Origin: Pandoraea sp. PE-S2T-3
GTDB taxonomy: Bacteria > Pseudomonadota > Gammaproteobacteria > Burkholderiales > Burkholderiaceae
Reading direction: 5' to 3'
Assembly (NCBI RefSeq): GCF_002179965.1
Contig: NZ_NGUQ01000037.1
Coordinates: 620,001 to 684,000 of the forward strand
DNA length: 64,000 bases
Shown here: piece by piece, positions 1-9,282 of the stretch
How the letters are laid out: the number at the start of each line of letters is the position of its first letter
Numbering within the stretch: the stretch's first letter is position 1
Made by a program: the position numbers and the translations under genes
Notes under the pieces: model-generated
The model's input: the letters and a program-made list of their open reading frames with translations, nothing else
What the model was told of the DNA's origin: nothing
Database searches by the model: none

Positions 1-274
1 TGCGGATCTCGCGCTTCAGCAATGACCCTTCGCCGAACCACGCGCCCGAGGGCACGCCAGTAAAGGTCACCGACTTGCCGCTGGCCGAGGCGGTCGCAAT
101 CTTGACGAGCCCGTCGATGACGCCAAACCAGGCGTGCGACGGGTCACCTTTGCGGCAAACGTAGCCGCCACTCTCCACTGGCCGTACCTGAATCTCTGCC
201 GTCACGCGCTCGCGCTGTGCCGGCGTGAGTCCTTGTGCCCATACGCTGCGCTGCAACAGGGTCTCTAACGACAT
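1..274 (-). CDS. Crp/Fnr-family transcriptional regulator, N-terminal part (cut by window edge)
   Basis: Only the first 91 codons are in the window; the gene runs off the left edge. The start is the ATG at 272-274 (MSLETLLQRSVWAQG). The visible part looks like a cyclic-nucleotide-binding beta-roll: GGYVCRKGD at residues 36-44, GLVKI at 55-59 and WFGEGSLL at 79-86, the order and spacing seen in Crp/Fnr regulators. The C-terminal winged helix is outside the window, so the subfamily cannot be named. No N-terminal Fnr-type cysteine cluster is seen; the only cysteine is C40. It is divergent from the acyl-CoA ligase operon, and an inverted repeat of Crp type lies 18 bases upstream of its start, so it probably controls itself, that operon, or both. 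Confidence 0.8.
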   Translation of the reverse strand, partial: MSLETLLQRSVWAQGLTPAQRERVTAEIQVRPVESGGYVCRKGDPSHAWFGVIDGLVKIATASASGKSVTFTGVPSGAWFGEGSLLKREIR

Positions 275-292
275 ATAGGGACTTTCCCTTGA

Positions 293-310
293 TTGTCATC
301 CGGGTGACAA
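293..310. promoter_or_regulatory. Candidate Crp/Fnr-type operator
   Basis: TTGTCA-TCCGGG-TGACAA is a perfect 6+6 inverted repeat with a 6-base spacer. It sits between the divergent Crp/Fnr gene (start 274) and the acyl-CoA ligase operon (start 576). The spacing equals that of Crp sites (TGTGA-N6-TCACA), though the half-site differs. The rest of the 275-575 gap shows no gene that I can support. Confidence 0.5.
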
Positions 311-575
311 ATCCGTCGTGGGTCATGGGGTATCTTCGCCTTGCCATGCGCAGGGTGAGACAAGCATCCACGGTGTTGCAACACGACGCCGAAGCACAAG
401 TATAGAAGCTGCCTGCCGCGCGGCAAAGCGATCGTCACTGCACTACCCGCCAACGAATAAGCGTCGTGAAAAATGACGCGAGCAGGATGGCGTGCGCCAT
501 CGCGCACGCGCCGACCGAGCCACGCCACGCCCCCCTCGACGGATGTCGAAGCGTGGTGAGACACAGGAGACAGGC

Positions 576-2549
576 ATGCAGGAGCGGACCACTTTCCCGC
601 GTTTATTGTTGGCACACGCCGCCACACGTGGCGCCAGCACGGCGTACCGGGAAAAAGATCTGGGTATCTGGCAAAGCTGGAGCTGGCAGGACGCCGCGCA
701 TGAAGTGCGCATGCTCGCCTGTGCACTGGCCGCCGCCGGATTCTCACGCGGCGACAATCTCGCCATCATCGGTAATAACCGCGTGCGCCTGTACTGGGCC
801 ATGACGGCCGCGCAGGCACTGGGCGGTGTCGCGGTGCCGTTGTATCAGGACGCGGTCGCGGCAGAGATGATTCACGTGCTCGAAGACGCCGAAATCAATT
901 TCGCCATCGTTGAAGATCAGGAACAGGTCGACAAGCTGCTGGAACTGCGTGAGAGCGTGCCGCATCTGGCACACATCATTTACGAAGACCCGCGCGGTTT
1001 GCGCAACTACGATGCACCCGGCCTGCAATCGTATGCGTCGATGGTGGCGCAGGGGCGAGAGTTCGACGCAAAACATCCACGCTATTTCGACGATGCCGTT
1101 GCGGCAGTAGCTGCCGACGATACGGCCACGATTCTCTACACCTCCGGCACGACCGGTAAGCCGAAAGGGGTTTGCCATTCGCACGCAGGTTTGATCGGTG
1201 CCGCGCATCACGGCAGCCAGTTCGACAAGCTCTCGGCCGACGACGAAGTGCTGTCGTACTTGCCGATGGCTTGGGTGGGCGACCATCTGTTTTCCTATGC
1301 GCAAGCGTTGGTGACGGGCTTCACGGTGAACTGCCCGGAGTCGCCGGAAACCGTCGCGACCGACATGCGGGAGATCGGCCCGACGTATTACTTCGCGCCA
1401 CCGCGCGTGTATGAGAACGTGCTGACGCAGGTGATGATTCGCATGGAAGACGCGAGCGCGATCAAGCGAAAGATGTTCGCGCATTTCATGAATGTCGCGC
1501 AGCGTTGCGGTGCGGCCGTACTCGACGGTCAACCGGTGGCGCTGCTCGACCGGCTGCAATACGCGCTGGGCAATCTTTGCATCTATGGCCCGCTGCGCAA
1601 CACGCTCGGCATGAGTCGCATCCGCACGGCGTACACCGCTGGGGAAGCCATCGGGCCGGATCTGTTCCGGTTCTATCGCGCTATCGGCATCAATCTGAAG
1701 CAGTTCTACGGGCAGACCGAGACGTGTGCTTACGTCTGCCTGCAACCGGACCGTCAGGTGCGTTTCGACAGCGTCGGTCCCGTCGCGCCGGGCATGGAAA
1801 TCAAGATCGCCGAAAGCGGCGAGGTGCTGGTGCGCGGTGTCGGGTTGCTCAAGGAGTACTACAAGCGCCCTGACGCCACGCGTGAAGCTTTCGACGAGAA
1901 CGGCTATTTCCGCACGGGCGACGCGGGCATCATCGATGCCGACGGGCACCTGCGCATCGTCGATCGCGCCAAAGACGTCGGCAAGCTGTCCTGCGGCTCA
2001 CTGTTCGCGCCCAAGTTCATCGAGAACAAGCTGAAGTTCTTCTCGTACATCAAGGAAGCGGTGGCATTCGGCGATGGCCGCGATAACGTGTGCGCGTTCA
2101 TCAACATCGATATGGATGCCGTCGGCAATTGGGCGGAGCGCCACAACTTGGCCTATGCGGGCTACGTCGATCTCGCGGGCAACGAACAGGTTGCCGAGTT
2201 GATTCTGGGCTGCATCGAGCAAGTGAACGCAGATCTCGCCAAGGAATCGGCCTTTGCCGCCGCGCAGATTCATCGCTTCATGATCCTGCACAAGGAACTG
2301 GACCCCGATGACGACGAGCTGACCCGCACGCGCAAGGTGCGCCGCACGTTCATCGCGCAGAAGTACGACGTGCTGATCGACGCCTTCTATTCGGGCAAGA
2401 CGGCGCAGTTCATCGAAACCCGGGTGAAGTTCGAAGACGGGCGGGAGGGCAGCGTGAGTGCCACGTTGACTATTCACCCTGCGCGCGTGCTTGGCACCCG
2501 CGCCCCCGTCGACGACCCTGCGCCCGTCGGGTTGCGCTGCGCCGCTTAG
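576..2549 (+). CDS. AMP-binding long-chain-type acyl-CoA ligase
   Basis: A 657-residue adenylate-forming enzyme that should activate a carboxylic acid to its acyl-CoA through an acyl-AMP. The ATP-binding loop YTSGTTGKPKG is at residues 188-198. GYFRTGDAG, near residue 442, is the hinge-side motif of the family. Overall length and layout are those of FadD15-type long-chain fatty acyl-CoA synthetases. The ATG at 576 is preferred over the upstream in-frame ATG at 492 because AGGAGA lies directly before it. It heads an operon with a complete Liv-type ABC importer and a second CoA ligase, so the substrate is probably an imported aromatic or branched acid rather than a membrane fatty acid. That substrate is an inference. 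Confidence 0.85.
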   Translation: MQERTTFPRLLLAHAATRGASTAYREKDLGIWQSWSWQDAAHEVRMLACALAAAGFSRGDNLAIIGNNRVRLYWAMTAAQALGGVAVPLYQDAVAAEMIHVLEDAEINFAIVEDQEQVDKLLELRESVPHLAHIIYEDPRGLRNYDAPGLQSYASMVAQGREFDAKHPRYFDDAVAAVAADDTATILYTSGTTGKPKGVCHSHAGLIGAAHHGSQFDKLSADDEVLSYLPMAWVGDHLFSYAQALVTGFTVNCPESPETVATDMREIGPTYYFAPPRVYENVLTQVMIRMEDASAIKRKMFAHFMNVAQRCGAAVLDGQPVALLDRLQYALGNLCIYGPLRNTLGMSRIRTAYTAGEAIGPDLFRFYRAIGINLKQFYGQTETCAYVCLQPDRQVRFDSVGPVAPGMEIKIAESGEVLVRGVGLLKEYYKRPDATREAFDENGYFRTGDAGIIDADGHLRIVDRAKDVGKLSCGSLFAPKFIENKLKFFSYIKEAVAFGDGRDNVCAFINIDMDAVGNWAERHNLAYAGYVDLAGNEQVAELILGCIEQVNADLAKESAFAAAQIHRFMILHKELDPDDDELTRTRKVRRTFIAQKYDVLIDAFYSGKTAQFIETRVKFEDGREGSVSATLTIHPARVLGTRAPVDDPAPVGLRCAA

Positions 2550-2650
2550 TCAGCGCATGAACCAATGAACGTGGTGTGCGCCGCCACGCTGCCCGTCGCA
2601 GTGTCATCCGACATCCGCCAGATTTCACCGGACATTCCTCAGGAGCAGGC

Positions 2651-3457
2651 ATGAACGACAAACGCAAGGCCGGCGATGTGTTGATCGATTTGCAGCACAT
2701 CAGCCTGTCGTTCGGAGGCGTCAAGGCGCTGACCGATATTTCGTTCGACGTCCGAGAACACGAGATACGGGCCATCATCGGCCCGAACGGCGCGGGCAAG
2801 AGTTCGATGCTCAACGTCATCAATGGCGTCTATCACCCGCAACAGGGCAAGATCGTTTTTCGCGGCCAAGTGCGCCAACGCATGCACCCGACATCGGCCG
2901 CCAGGCAAGGCGTGGCACGCACGTTCCAGAACATTGCGTTGTTCAAGGGCATGACGGTGCTCGACAACATCATGACGGGCCGCAACACCCGCATGCGCTC
3001 CGGCCTGTTGGCCAACGCGCTGTGGTGGGGACCGGCGCGCCGCGAAGAGACGATCCATCGCGAGAAGGTCGAAGAGATTATCGACTTCCTCGAAATTCAA
3101 CACATCCGCAAGACACCCGTCGGCCGGTTGCCGTATGGCTTGCAAAAGCGTGTCGAGCTGGCGCGCGCACTGGCGGCCGAGCCTGAGTTGCTGTTGCTCG
3201 ACGAGCCGATGGCCGGCATGAATCTCGAAGAAAAGCGCGACATGTGCCGCTTCATCCTCGAAGTGAACGAGGAGTTCGGTACGACCATCGTGCTCATCGA
3301 ACACGACATGGGGGTGGTGATGGACATCTCGGATCGCGTCGTCGTGCTCGACTACGGCAAGAAGATCGGCGACGGACCGCCGGCCGAAGTCAAGCAAGAC
3401 CCGGAAGTCATCCGCGCCTATCTCGGATCGGCGCACGGCGAGCCCGTCGCAGCCTGA
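2651..3457 (+). CDS. Branched-chain amino acid-type ABC transporter ATP-binding protein (LivG-like)
   Basis: A 268-residue ABC ATPase. Walker A GPNGAGKSS is at residues 44-52, an LPYGLQKRVELARAL signature region follows, and the Walker B end has Asp184-Glu185 (LLLLDEPMAGM). The IEHDMGVVMDISDRVVVLDYG stretch near the C terminus is typical of LivG. The start at 2651 follows CAGGAGCAGGC; a longer in-frame start at 2576 has no good ribosome site. It is one of two ATPases in this operon (with the LivF-like protein at 7106) and would energise import of the ligand bound by the protein at 5648. The ligand is probably an organic acid, given the flanking CoA ligases, not necessarily an amino acid. Confidence 0.9.
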   Translation: MNDKRKAGDVLIDLQHISLSFGGVKALTDISFDVREHEIRAIIGPNGAGKSSMLNVINGVYHPQQGKIVFRGQVRQRMHPTSAARQGVARTFQNIALFKGMTVLDNIMTGRNTRMRSGLLANALWWGPARREETIHREKVEEIIDFLEIQHIRKTPVGRLPYGLQKRVELARALAAEPELLLLDEPMAGMNLEEKRDMCRFILEVNEEFGTTIVLIEHDMGVVMDISDRVVVLDYGKKIGDGPPAEVKQDPEVIRAYLGSAHGEPVAA

Positions 3458-3510
3458 GCGGCACGCGGCGACGCCTCTGCGGATTGCGAATTGTCGAATT
3501 GGAGACATCG

Positions 3511-4425
3511 ATGCAGTTCTTTCTGGAAATTCTGATCGGCGGGCTGCTCTCGGGCGTGATGTATTCGCTCGTGGCGCTGGGCTTCGTGCTGATCTTCAAA
3601 GCGTCCGGCGTATTCAACTTCGCTCAGGGTGCCATGGTGTACTTCGCGGCGCTGTCGGTCGTCGGACTCATGGAGCGGGGCCTGCCGTTGTGGGCGGCTG
3701 CCATCGGCGCATTCGGCGTCATGGTGCTGGTCGGCGCCGCGACTGAGCGGTTCGTATTGCGCAAGCTGGTGAACCAGTCGCCCATCACGCTCTTCATGGC
3801 GACCATCGGTCTGTCGTTCTTTCTTGAAGGCTTGGCGCCGTTGCTGTGGGGCAATGAGGTTCGTCCGCTGTCGCTGGGCATCGTCGACGAGCCCATTGCC
3901 TCGATCATGGACTCGACCGGGCTGCTGGTGAGCAGCTTCGATCTGGCCGCGGCCGGCATTGCGGCGGTGCTCGTCGCGCTGCTCGCGTTGTTCTTCAAGG
4001 CCACGAGCATCGGCCGGGCTCTGCGCGCGGTGGCCGACGATCATCAGGCGGCGCTGTCGCTGGGCATTCCGTTGCAGCGCATTTGGGTGGTGGTGTGGAG
4101 TGTGTCGGGGTTCGTCGCGCTGGTGGCGGGCATGCTCTGGGGCTCACGCAACGGCGTGCAGTTCGCGTTGACCATGACGGCACTCAAGGCATTGCCCGTG
4201 CTGATTCTCGGTGGCTTCACGTCCATTCCGGGCGCCATTGTCGGCGGCCTGATCATCGGCGCGGCAGAAAAGCTCGCCGAGATCTACCTGCCCCAACTGC
4301 TGCAAAGCCAGTTTGGCGGCAACTTCGGGGGTATCGAGGGCTGGTTCCCCTATGTCTTTGCGTTGCTGTTCCTGCTCGTTCGCCCCGAGGGGTTGTTCGG
4401 CGAGCGCCATATCGACCGGGTCTGA
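3511..4425 (+). CDS. Branched-chain amino acid-type ABC transporter permease (LivH-like)
   Basis: A 304-residue inner-membrane permease with many hydrophobic helices. It starts MQFFLEILIGGLLSGVMYSL, followed by GFVLIFKASGVFNFAQGAM, the characteristic LivH opening. The ATG at 3511 has GGAGACATCG before it and gives the usual family length; the longer reading frame upstream overlaps livG and lacks homology-like content. It pairs with the LivM-like permease at 4480 to form the transmembrane channel of the importer. Confidence 0.9.
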   Translation: MQFFLEILIGGLLSGVMYSLVALGFVLIFKASGVFNFAQGAMVYFAALSVVGLMERGLPLWAAAIGAFGVMVLVGAATERFVLRKLVNQSPITLFMATIGLSFFLEGLAPLLWGNEVRPLSLGIVDEPIASIMDSTGLLVSSFDLAAAGIAAVLVALLALFFKATSIGRALRAVADDHQAALSLGIPLQRIWVVVWSVSGFVALVAGMLWGSRNGVQFALTMTALKALPVLILGGFTSIPGAIVGGLIIGAAEKLAEIYLPQLLQSQFGGNFGGIEGWFPYVFALLFLLVRPEGLFGERHIDRV

Positions 4426-4479
4426 ACCGGCGATCGATGAACCAGCAAGCACGCACAAGCACTTAACGCAGAGGCCAAC

Positions 4480-5556
4480 ATGTTCTATCGCGAAGCGGGT
4501 CAGTTCAAGACATCGTACGTAGCCGACAGCCAGATATTCCCGATTCGTCAGGATCGTGTCGCGGTCAGTGCCGTACTGGTGATCGCCTTCGGCGTGTTGC
4601 CGTGGATCGCCTCCGAGTACTGGTTTTCGGCCATTCTGGTGCCGTTCCTCGTGTTCTCGCTGGCTGCGCTCGGCCTGAACATTCTGACGGGCTACGCCGG
4701 GCAACTCTCACTGGGGACGGCGGCTTTCATGGCGGTCGGGGCCTACGCGTCGTACAACTTCCAGTTGCGCATTGAAGGCATGCCGATCCTGGCATCGTTC
4801 GCGATGGGCGGCGTTTGCGCGGCGCTCGTGGGGATTGCCTTCGGCTTGCCGTCGCTGCGCATCAAGGGCTTCTATCTCGCGGTGGCGACGTTGGCGGCGC
4901 AGTTCTTCGTGCTGTGGGTGCTGACCAAATTCCCTTGGCTCTCGAACAACAGTTCTTCGGGCGTCATCACCGCACAGAAGATCACGATTCTCGGGCTCGA
5001 CATCAACACGCCCGTGCGCAAGTACCTGTTCGTGCTCGGTGTCGTGTGCGTGATGGCGTTGGTGGCAAAAAACCTCGTGCGCTCGCACATCGGCCGCGCG
5101 TGGATGGCCGTGCGCGACATGGACGTGGCGGCCGAAGTGATCGGCATCCCGCTCATGCGTGTAAAGCTGCTGGCCTTCGCGGTGAGTTCTTTTTACTGCG
5201 GCGTGGCCGGGGCGCTTTATGCCTTCTGCTATCTCGGCTCGGTGGAGCCGGACGGCTTCTCGCTCGATCTGTCGTTCCGCATTCTGTTCATGATCATCAT
5301 CGGCGGCGTGGGCAGCATTCTGGGCAGTTTCTTGGGGGCGGCATTCATCTTGCTGCTGCCGATTCTGCTCGACCTCACGTTGCCGCCGATCGCCACGTTC
5401 CTCCACCTGCCGTTCACTAACGCGACTGTCTCGCATATCCAGTTGATGCTGTTCGGCGGTCTCATCATCTTTTTCCTGATTGTCGAGCCGCACGGTCTGG
5501 CGCGACTTTGGCAGATCACCAAGGAGAAGCTGCGCATCTGGCCGTTCCCGCACTGA
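4480..5556 (+). CDS. Branched-chain amino acid-type ABC transporter permease (LivM-like)
   Basis: A 358-residue polytopic membrane protein. GLNILTGYAGQLSLGTAAFMAVGAY, near residues 66-90, is the diagnostic LivM motif. GLPSLRIKGFYLAVATLAAQF and IIIGGVGSILGSFLGAAF follow, as expected. An N-terminal stretch of about 25 polar residues precedes the first helix. It is the second permease of the importer. Gene order here is ATPase, permease, permease, binding protein, ATPase. Confidence 0.9.
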   Translation: MFYREAGQFKTSYVADSQIFPIRQDRVAVSAVLVIAFGVLPWIASEYWFSAILVPFLVFSLAALGLNILTGYAGQLSLGTAAFMAVGAYASYNFQLRIEGMPILASFAMGGVCAALVGIAFGLPSLRIKGFYLAVATLAAQFFVLWVLTKFPWLSNNSSSGVITAQKITILGLDINTPVRKYLFVLGVVCVMALVAKNLVRSHIGRAWMAVRDMDVAAEVIGIPLMRVKLLAFAVSSFYCGVAGALYAFCYLGSVEPDGFSLDLSFRILFMIIIGGVGSILGSFLGAAFILLLPILLDLTLPPIATFLHLPFTNATVSHIQLMLFGGLIIFFLIVEPHGLARLWQITKEKLRIWPFPH

Positions 5557-5647
5557 GATTCGACTTGAGTTCGATGTATTGACGCACCGGTACACGGGCG
5601 TCGGCTGACCACGTATCGCTATCGACAAGACCACAAGGAGACACAGC

Positions 5648-6976
5648 ATGAACACGAAACAACTGGCGGTATCGCTAGGCATGAGTCTGGTGCTCGGCAT
5701 GGGCTCGGCGGGCACGGCGCTCGCACAGACCAACGATCAGTTCATTGCGCTGGCCGACTACCGCGTGGGGCCGTACGGGGCCAACGGGCAGTCGTTCTAC
5801 GGCGGCTTCATCGACTACCTGCAATACGTGAACATGAAAAACGGCGGCGTGAACGGCGTCAAGCTGACATGGGAAGAGTGCGAGACCGAATACAACACCT
5901 CCAAGGGCGTGGAGTGCTATGAGCGCCTGAAGGGCCGTAACCCGGTCACCAAGGGCACGGCGTACCACACCATGGCCACGGGCATTTCGTATGCGCTGAT
6001 CGACAAGACCGCCACCGATCAGGTGCCGCTCGTGATGATGGGTTATGGCCGTACCGATGCCGTGGACGGCACCGTGTTCCCGTGGGCGTTCCCGCTCGTC
6101 ACCACGTATCAGATGCAGGCGTCGGCCATCATCAAGTTCCTCGCCGACAAGAACGGCGGGTCGCTCAACGGCAAGAAGATCGTGTTCCTGTATCACGACT
6201 CGGCTTACGGCAAGGAGCCGATTGTCGCCATGCAGGCGGAGTCGAAGATCAACAAGTTCAATCTGATCGAGATTCCGGTGGCGCACCCCGGCAATGAGCA
6301 AGGGGCGCAATGGCTGCGCATTCGTCAGGAGAACCCCGACTACGTGGTGTTCTGGGGTTGGGGCGTCATGAACCAGACCGCCCTCAAGGCTGCGCAGAAG
6401 GTCGGCTATCCGCGCGAGAAGATCGTCGGCAGCTGGTGGGCCGGCTCAGAAGAAGACACCATTCCGGCGGGCCCGGCGGCCAAGGGCTACATGAGCGCGA
6501 CGTGGAACGTGGCGGGCAAGCAAGTGCCGTTGATCGCCGATATCGACAAGGTCGTGTACGGCGCGGGCAAGGGCAATATGCAAGACCCGTCGAAGGTGGG
6601 TTCCGTGCTCTATAACCGCGGCGTGTCGGCGGCTGTGGCGACGGTCGAGGCGCTCAACACCGCGCAGAACAAGTTCGGCAAGGGCAAGGTCATGACGCCG
6701 GTGCAAGTGCGCTGGGCGTTCGAGAACCTGAACATCGACGGGGCGCGCCTCAAGGCACTGGGCGCGACCGGCCTGCTGCCCGACATCAAGACGAGCTGCC
6801 AGGATCACGAGGGCTCGGGCAAGGTGCGCATTCAGCAATGGGACGGCACGAAGTGGGTGATGGTGTCCGACTGGATCGAAGGCAACCGCCGCCTGATTCA
6901 CCCGTTGTTCGAAGCCTCGGCCAAGCAGTACGCCAAGGAAAAGGGCATGACGCCGGCCTGCTATCAGCAGATGTAA
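5648..6976 (+). CDS. ABC transporter periplasmic substrate-binding protein (Liv-type)
   Basis: A 442-residue exported protein. A classic signal peptide (MNTKQLAVSLGMSLVLGMGS... with cleavage near ALAQ-TND) is followed by a type I periplasmic-binding fold typical of the LivK/aromatic-acid group (YGANGQSFYGGFIDYLQYVN, VPLVMMGYGRTDAVDG, PREKIVGSWWAGSEED). It binds the ligand in the periplasm and delivers it to the LivH/LivM channel. AAGGAGACACAGC precedes the ATG, a strong ribosome site suited to a highly made component. It is longer than amino-acid LivK proteins (about 370), as is common for binding proteins of aromatic or amide ligands. The ligand cannot be read from sequence. Confidence 0.88.
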   Translation: MNTKQLAVSLGMSLVLGMGSAGTALAQTNDQFIALADYRVGPYGANGQSFYGGFIDYLQYVNMKNGGVNGVKLTWEECETEYNTSKGVECYERLKGRNPVTKGTAYHTMATGISYALIDKTATDQVPLVMMGYGRTDAVDGTVFPWAFPLVTTYQMQASAIIKFLADKNGGSLNGKKIVFLYHDSAYGKEPIVAMQAESKINKFNLIEIPVAHPGNEQGAQWLRIRQENPDYVVFWGWGVMNQTALKAAQKVGYPREKIVGSWWAGSEEDTIPAGPAAKGYMSATWNVAGKQVPLIADIDKVVYGAGKGNMQDPSKVGSVLYNRGVSAAVATVEALNTAQNKFGKGKVMTPVQVRWAFENLNIDGARLKALGATGLLPDIKTSCQDHEGSGKVRIQQWDGTKWVMVSDWIEGNRRLIHPLFEASAKQYAKEKGMTPACYQQM

Positions 6977-7027
6977 TTGGCACGACTGGCACGCTCGCCC
7001 GCAACGCGATTGGCGATGTGGGCGAGC

Positions 7028-7049
7028 GCCGGGCCTTCGACGGCCCGGC
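7028..7049 (+). terminator. GC-rich hairpin between binding protein and second ATPase
   Basis: GCCGGGCC-TTCGAC-GGCCCGGC is a perfect 8-bp stem with a 6-base loop in the 129-base gap after the binding-protein gene. No run of T follows, so it is more likely a stabilising or attenuating mRNA hairpin that keeps the binding protein in excess than a full terminator. Confidence 0.45.
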
Positions 7050-7105
7050 AGGCGATATCACTTTGAATTAGTACCGCAGCACCACAGACTCCGGAGTCAC
7101 GCGGC

Positions 7106-7918
7106 ATGGAAGCGAGTTTGCGCGTCAACAATATCGAAGTCATTTACGACCACGTCATTCTTGTGTTGAAGGGCGTGTCGCTGGTCGTGCCCGACGGCAA
7201 GATCGTGGCGTTGCTCGGCGCGAACGGCGCGGGCAAGAGCACGACGCTCAAGGCTATCTCGAATCTGCTTCAGGCAGAGCGGGGTGAGGTGACCAAGGGC
7301 ACCATCGACTATCGCGGCGAGCGGGTTGAGAAGCTCACGCCGAACGGGCTGGTCAAGCGTGGCGTCATTCAGGTGATGGAAGGCCGCCACTGCTTCGGGC
7401 ACTTGACCATTGAAGAGAATTTGCTGACCGGCGCCTATGTCCGGCATGCATCGCGCAGTGCTCAGCAACATGCGCTGGAGCGTATCTACGCGTACTTCCC
7501 CCGGCTGAAGACGCGCCGCAAATCGCAAGCCGGTTATACGTCGGGCGGCGAGCAGCAGATGTGTGCGATCGGGCGGGCCATGATGGCGCAGCCGTCGATG
7601 GTGCTGCTCGATGAGCCGTCGATGGGGCTCGCGCCACAGATCGTGGACGAGATTTTCGCGATCGTGCGAGATCTGAACGAGCGGGAAAACGTCAGCTTTC
7701 TGCTGGCGGAACAGAACACCATGGTGGCCCTGCGCTACGCGGACTATGGCTACATTCTCGAAAACGGGCGTGTAGTGATGGACGGCGACGCGGCGTCGTT
7801 GCGCGATAACGAGGACGTCAAGGAGTTTTACCTCGGCATCGCCAAGGATGGCGCGAACAGCGAGGGGAGCTTTCGTAACGTCAAGAGCTACCGGCGGCGC
7901 AAACGGTGGATTGCGTGA
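7106..7918 (+). CDS. Branched-chain amino acid-type ABC transporter ATP-binding protein (LivF-like)
   Basis: A 270-residue ATPase. Walker A GANGAGKST is at residues 38-46, the signature is YTSGGEQQMCAIGRAMM, and Walker B is MVLLDEPSMGLAP. GRHCFGHLTIEENL is typical of the LivF Q-loop region. It completes the importer. The C-terminal 25 residues (NVKSYRRRKRWIA) are unusually basic. The next gene, a PaaK-like CoA ligase, starts 68 bases downstream, consistent with coupled import and CoA activation. Confidence 0.9.
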   Translation: MEASLRVNNIEVIYDHVILVLKGVSLVVPDGKIVALLGANGAGKSTTLKAISNLLQAERGEVTKGTIDYRGERVEKLTPNGLVKRGVIQVMEGRHCFGHLTIEENLLTGAYVRHASRSAQQHALERIYAYFPRLKTRRKSQAGYTSGGEQQMCAIGRAMMAQPSMVLLDEPSMGLAPQIVDEIFAIVRDLNERENVSFLLAEQNTMVALRYADYGYILENGRVVMDGDAASLRDNEDVKEFYLGIAKDGANSEGSFRNVKSYRRRKRWIA

Positions 7919-7986
7919 GCTGCATGGGCTGCATTAGCCGCATGCGCGTTTAGCCGACTGTCAAACATCAACGTCCTTTCGTCTCT

Positions 7987-9225
7987 ATGAACGACTACTT
8001 CGACGCGCTTGAAACCCGTGCCCCGGAAGCTCGCGAGAAGGCACTCCTGGCGGCGTTGCCGGCGCATGTATCGCACGCCCGCACGAACGCCTCGTATTTC
8101 ACCGAGACGCTCGGCGCCTTCGACGTACGAGGCGTTGACTCACGCACCGCGCTGGCCGAATTGCCCGTGACACGCAAATCCGATCTGGCCGCCTACCAGT
8201 TGCGTGTGCCGCCCCTGGGCGGATTGAACGCGACACCGATCGGCGGTCTGGCTCACGTTTATCAATCTCCCGGGCCGATCTACGAACCCGACGGACGGGG
8301 CAGCGACTGGTGGCGCTTCGCCCGCGCACTGTACGCCGCAGGCTTGCGCTCGGGCGATCTGGTCTACAACACGTACTCGTATCACTTCACGCCGGCGGGC
8401 ATGATGATCGAGACCGGCGCGGCACGGCTGGGGTGCTGTGTGTTCCCGGCGGGCGTCGGACAGACCGCGCTCCAGATCGAGGCGATCCGGCATCTGCAAC
8501 CGGGCGCGTATGCAGGGACGCCGTCGTTCCTGAAGATCCTGATCGAGAAAGCCGAGTCGATGGGCACCGATATCAGCAGCATCCGGCGGGCGACGTTGTC
8601 GGGTGAAGCGTTGCCACCGTCGTTGCGGCAGTGGTTCAACTCACGGGGCATCGTTGCGCGCCAGTTGTATGGAACGGCCGATCTTGGGCTGATTGCGTTC
8701 GAGAGCGACGCGCAGGCGGGGTTGATCGTCGACGAGAACGTGCTGGTGGAAATCGTGGAGCCCGGTGGTACCAAACCGGTGCCGGAGGGCGAGACGGGCG
8801 AGGTGGTCGTCACGAACTTCAACGCCGACTATCCGCTGATTCGATTCGCCACCGGGGATCTGTCGGCCGTGGCGGAGGGCATCAGTCCGTGCGGGCGCAC
8901 CAACATGCGCTTGAAGGGCTGGCTGGGCCGCGCCGATCAGACCGTGAAGGTGCGCGGCATGTTCGTGCACCCGGGCCAGATCGGCGAGATTGGCAAACGA
9001 TATCCGGAACTGGGACGCATGCGTCTGCGAGTCGAAGGGCGCGTCGGCGATGACCGCATGACCCTCGTTTGCGAGACCGCCGAGACACCGCCCGAAGGGC
9101 TGGCCGCGCGCTTGCAGGAAACGCTGCGCGATGTGACGCGGTTGCGCGCCGAGATCGACTTCGTCACCGCAGGCACGCTGCCGGACGACGGCAAACTGGT
9201 GGAAGACGCGCGCGCTTACGATTGA
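7987..9225 (+). CDS. Phenylacetate-CoA ligase-like AMP-binding enzyme
   Basis: A 412-residue adenylate-forming protein of the PaaK type. Features include TRKSDLAAYQ near residue 60, YNTYSYHFTPAGMMIETGAARLG, the RATLSGEALPP motif, QLYGTADLGLIAFE and RFATGDLSAV, then LGRADQTVKVRGMFVHPGQI, the hinge and C-terminal domain start. PaaK enzymes ligate CoA to phenylacetate or related aromatic acids, and this one closes the transporter operon. A second, unrelated ligase opens the operon, so two acids, or two steps of one pathway, may be activated. The exact substrate is unknown. Confidence 0.82.
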   Translation: MNDYFDALETRAPEAREKALLAALPAHVSHARTNASYFTETLGAFDVRGVDSRTALAELPVTRKSDLAAYQLRVPPLGGLNATPIGGLAHVYQSPGPIYEPDGRGSDWWRFARALYAAGLRSGDLVYNTYSYHFTPAGMMIETGAARLGCCVFPAGVGQTALQIEAIRHLQPGAYAGTPSFLKILIEKAESMGTDISSIRRATLSGEALPPSLRQWFNSRGIVARQLYGTADLGLIAFESDAQAGLIVDENVLVEIVEPGGTKPVPEGETGEVVVTNFNADYPLIRFATGDLSAVAEGISPCGRTNMRLKGWLGRADQTVKVRGMFVHPGQIGEIGKRYPELGRMRLRVEGRVGDDRMTLVCETAETPPEGLAARLQETLRDVTRLRAEIDFVTAGTLPDDGKLVEDARAYD

Positions 9226-9252
9226 TTATCGAGGCGGCATCGGGGCTGTTGA

Positions 9253-9275
9253 CCGGAGGGGGGGATATCCTCCGG
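9253..9275. terminator. Inverted repeat between convergent genes
   Basis: CCGGAGG...CCTCCGG (7 bp, 9-base spacer) lies in the 57-base gap between the PaaK-like gene and the convergent MocR gene. It is well placed as a bidirectional terminator, but no clear T tract flanks it. Confidence 0.4.
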
Positions 9276-9282
9276 ATCTCGC

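Noticed and set aside
744-1949. A 401-codon minus-strand frame
   Set aside because: Antisense to the acyl-CoA ligase; no conserved motifs.
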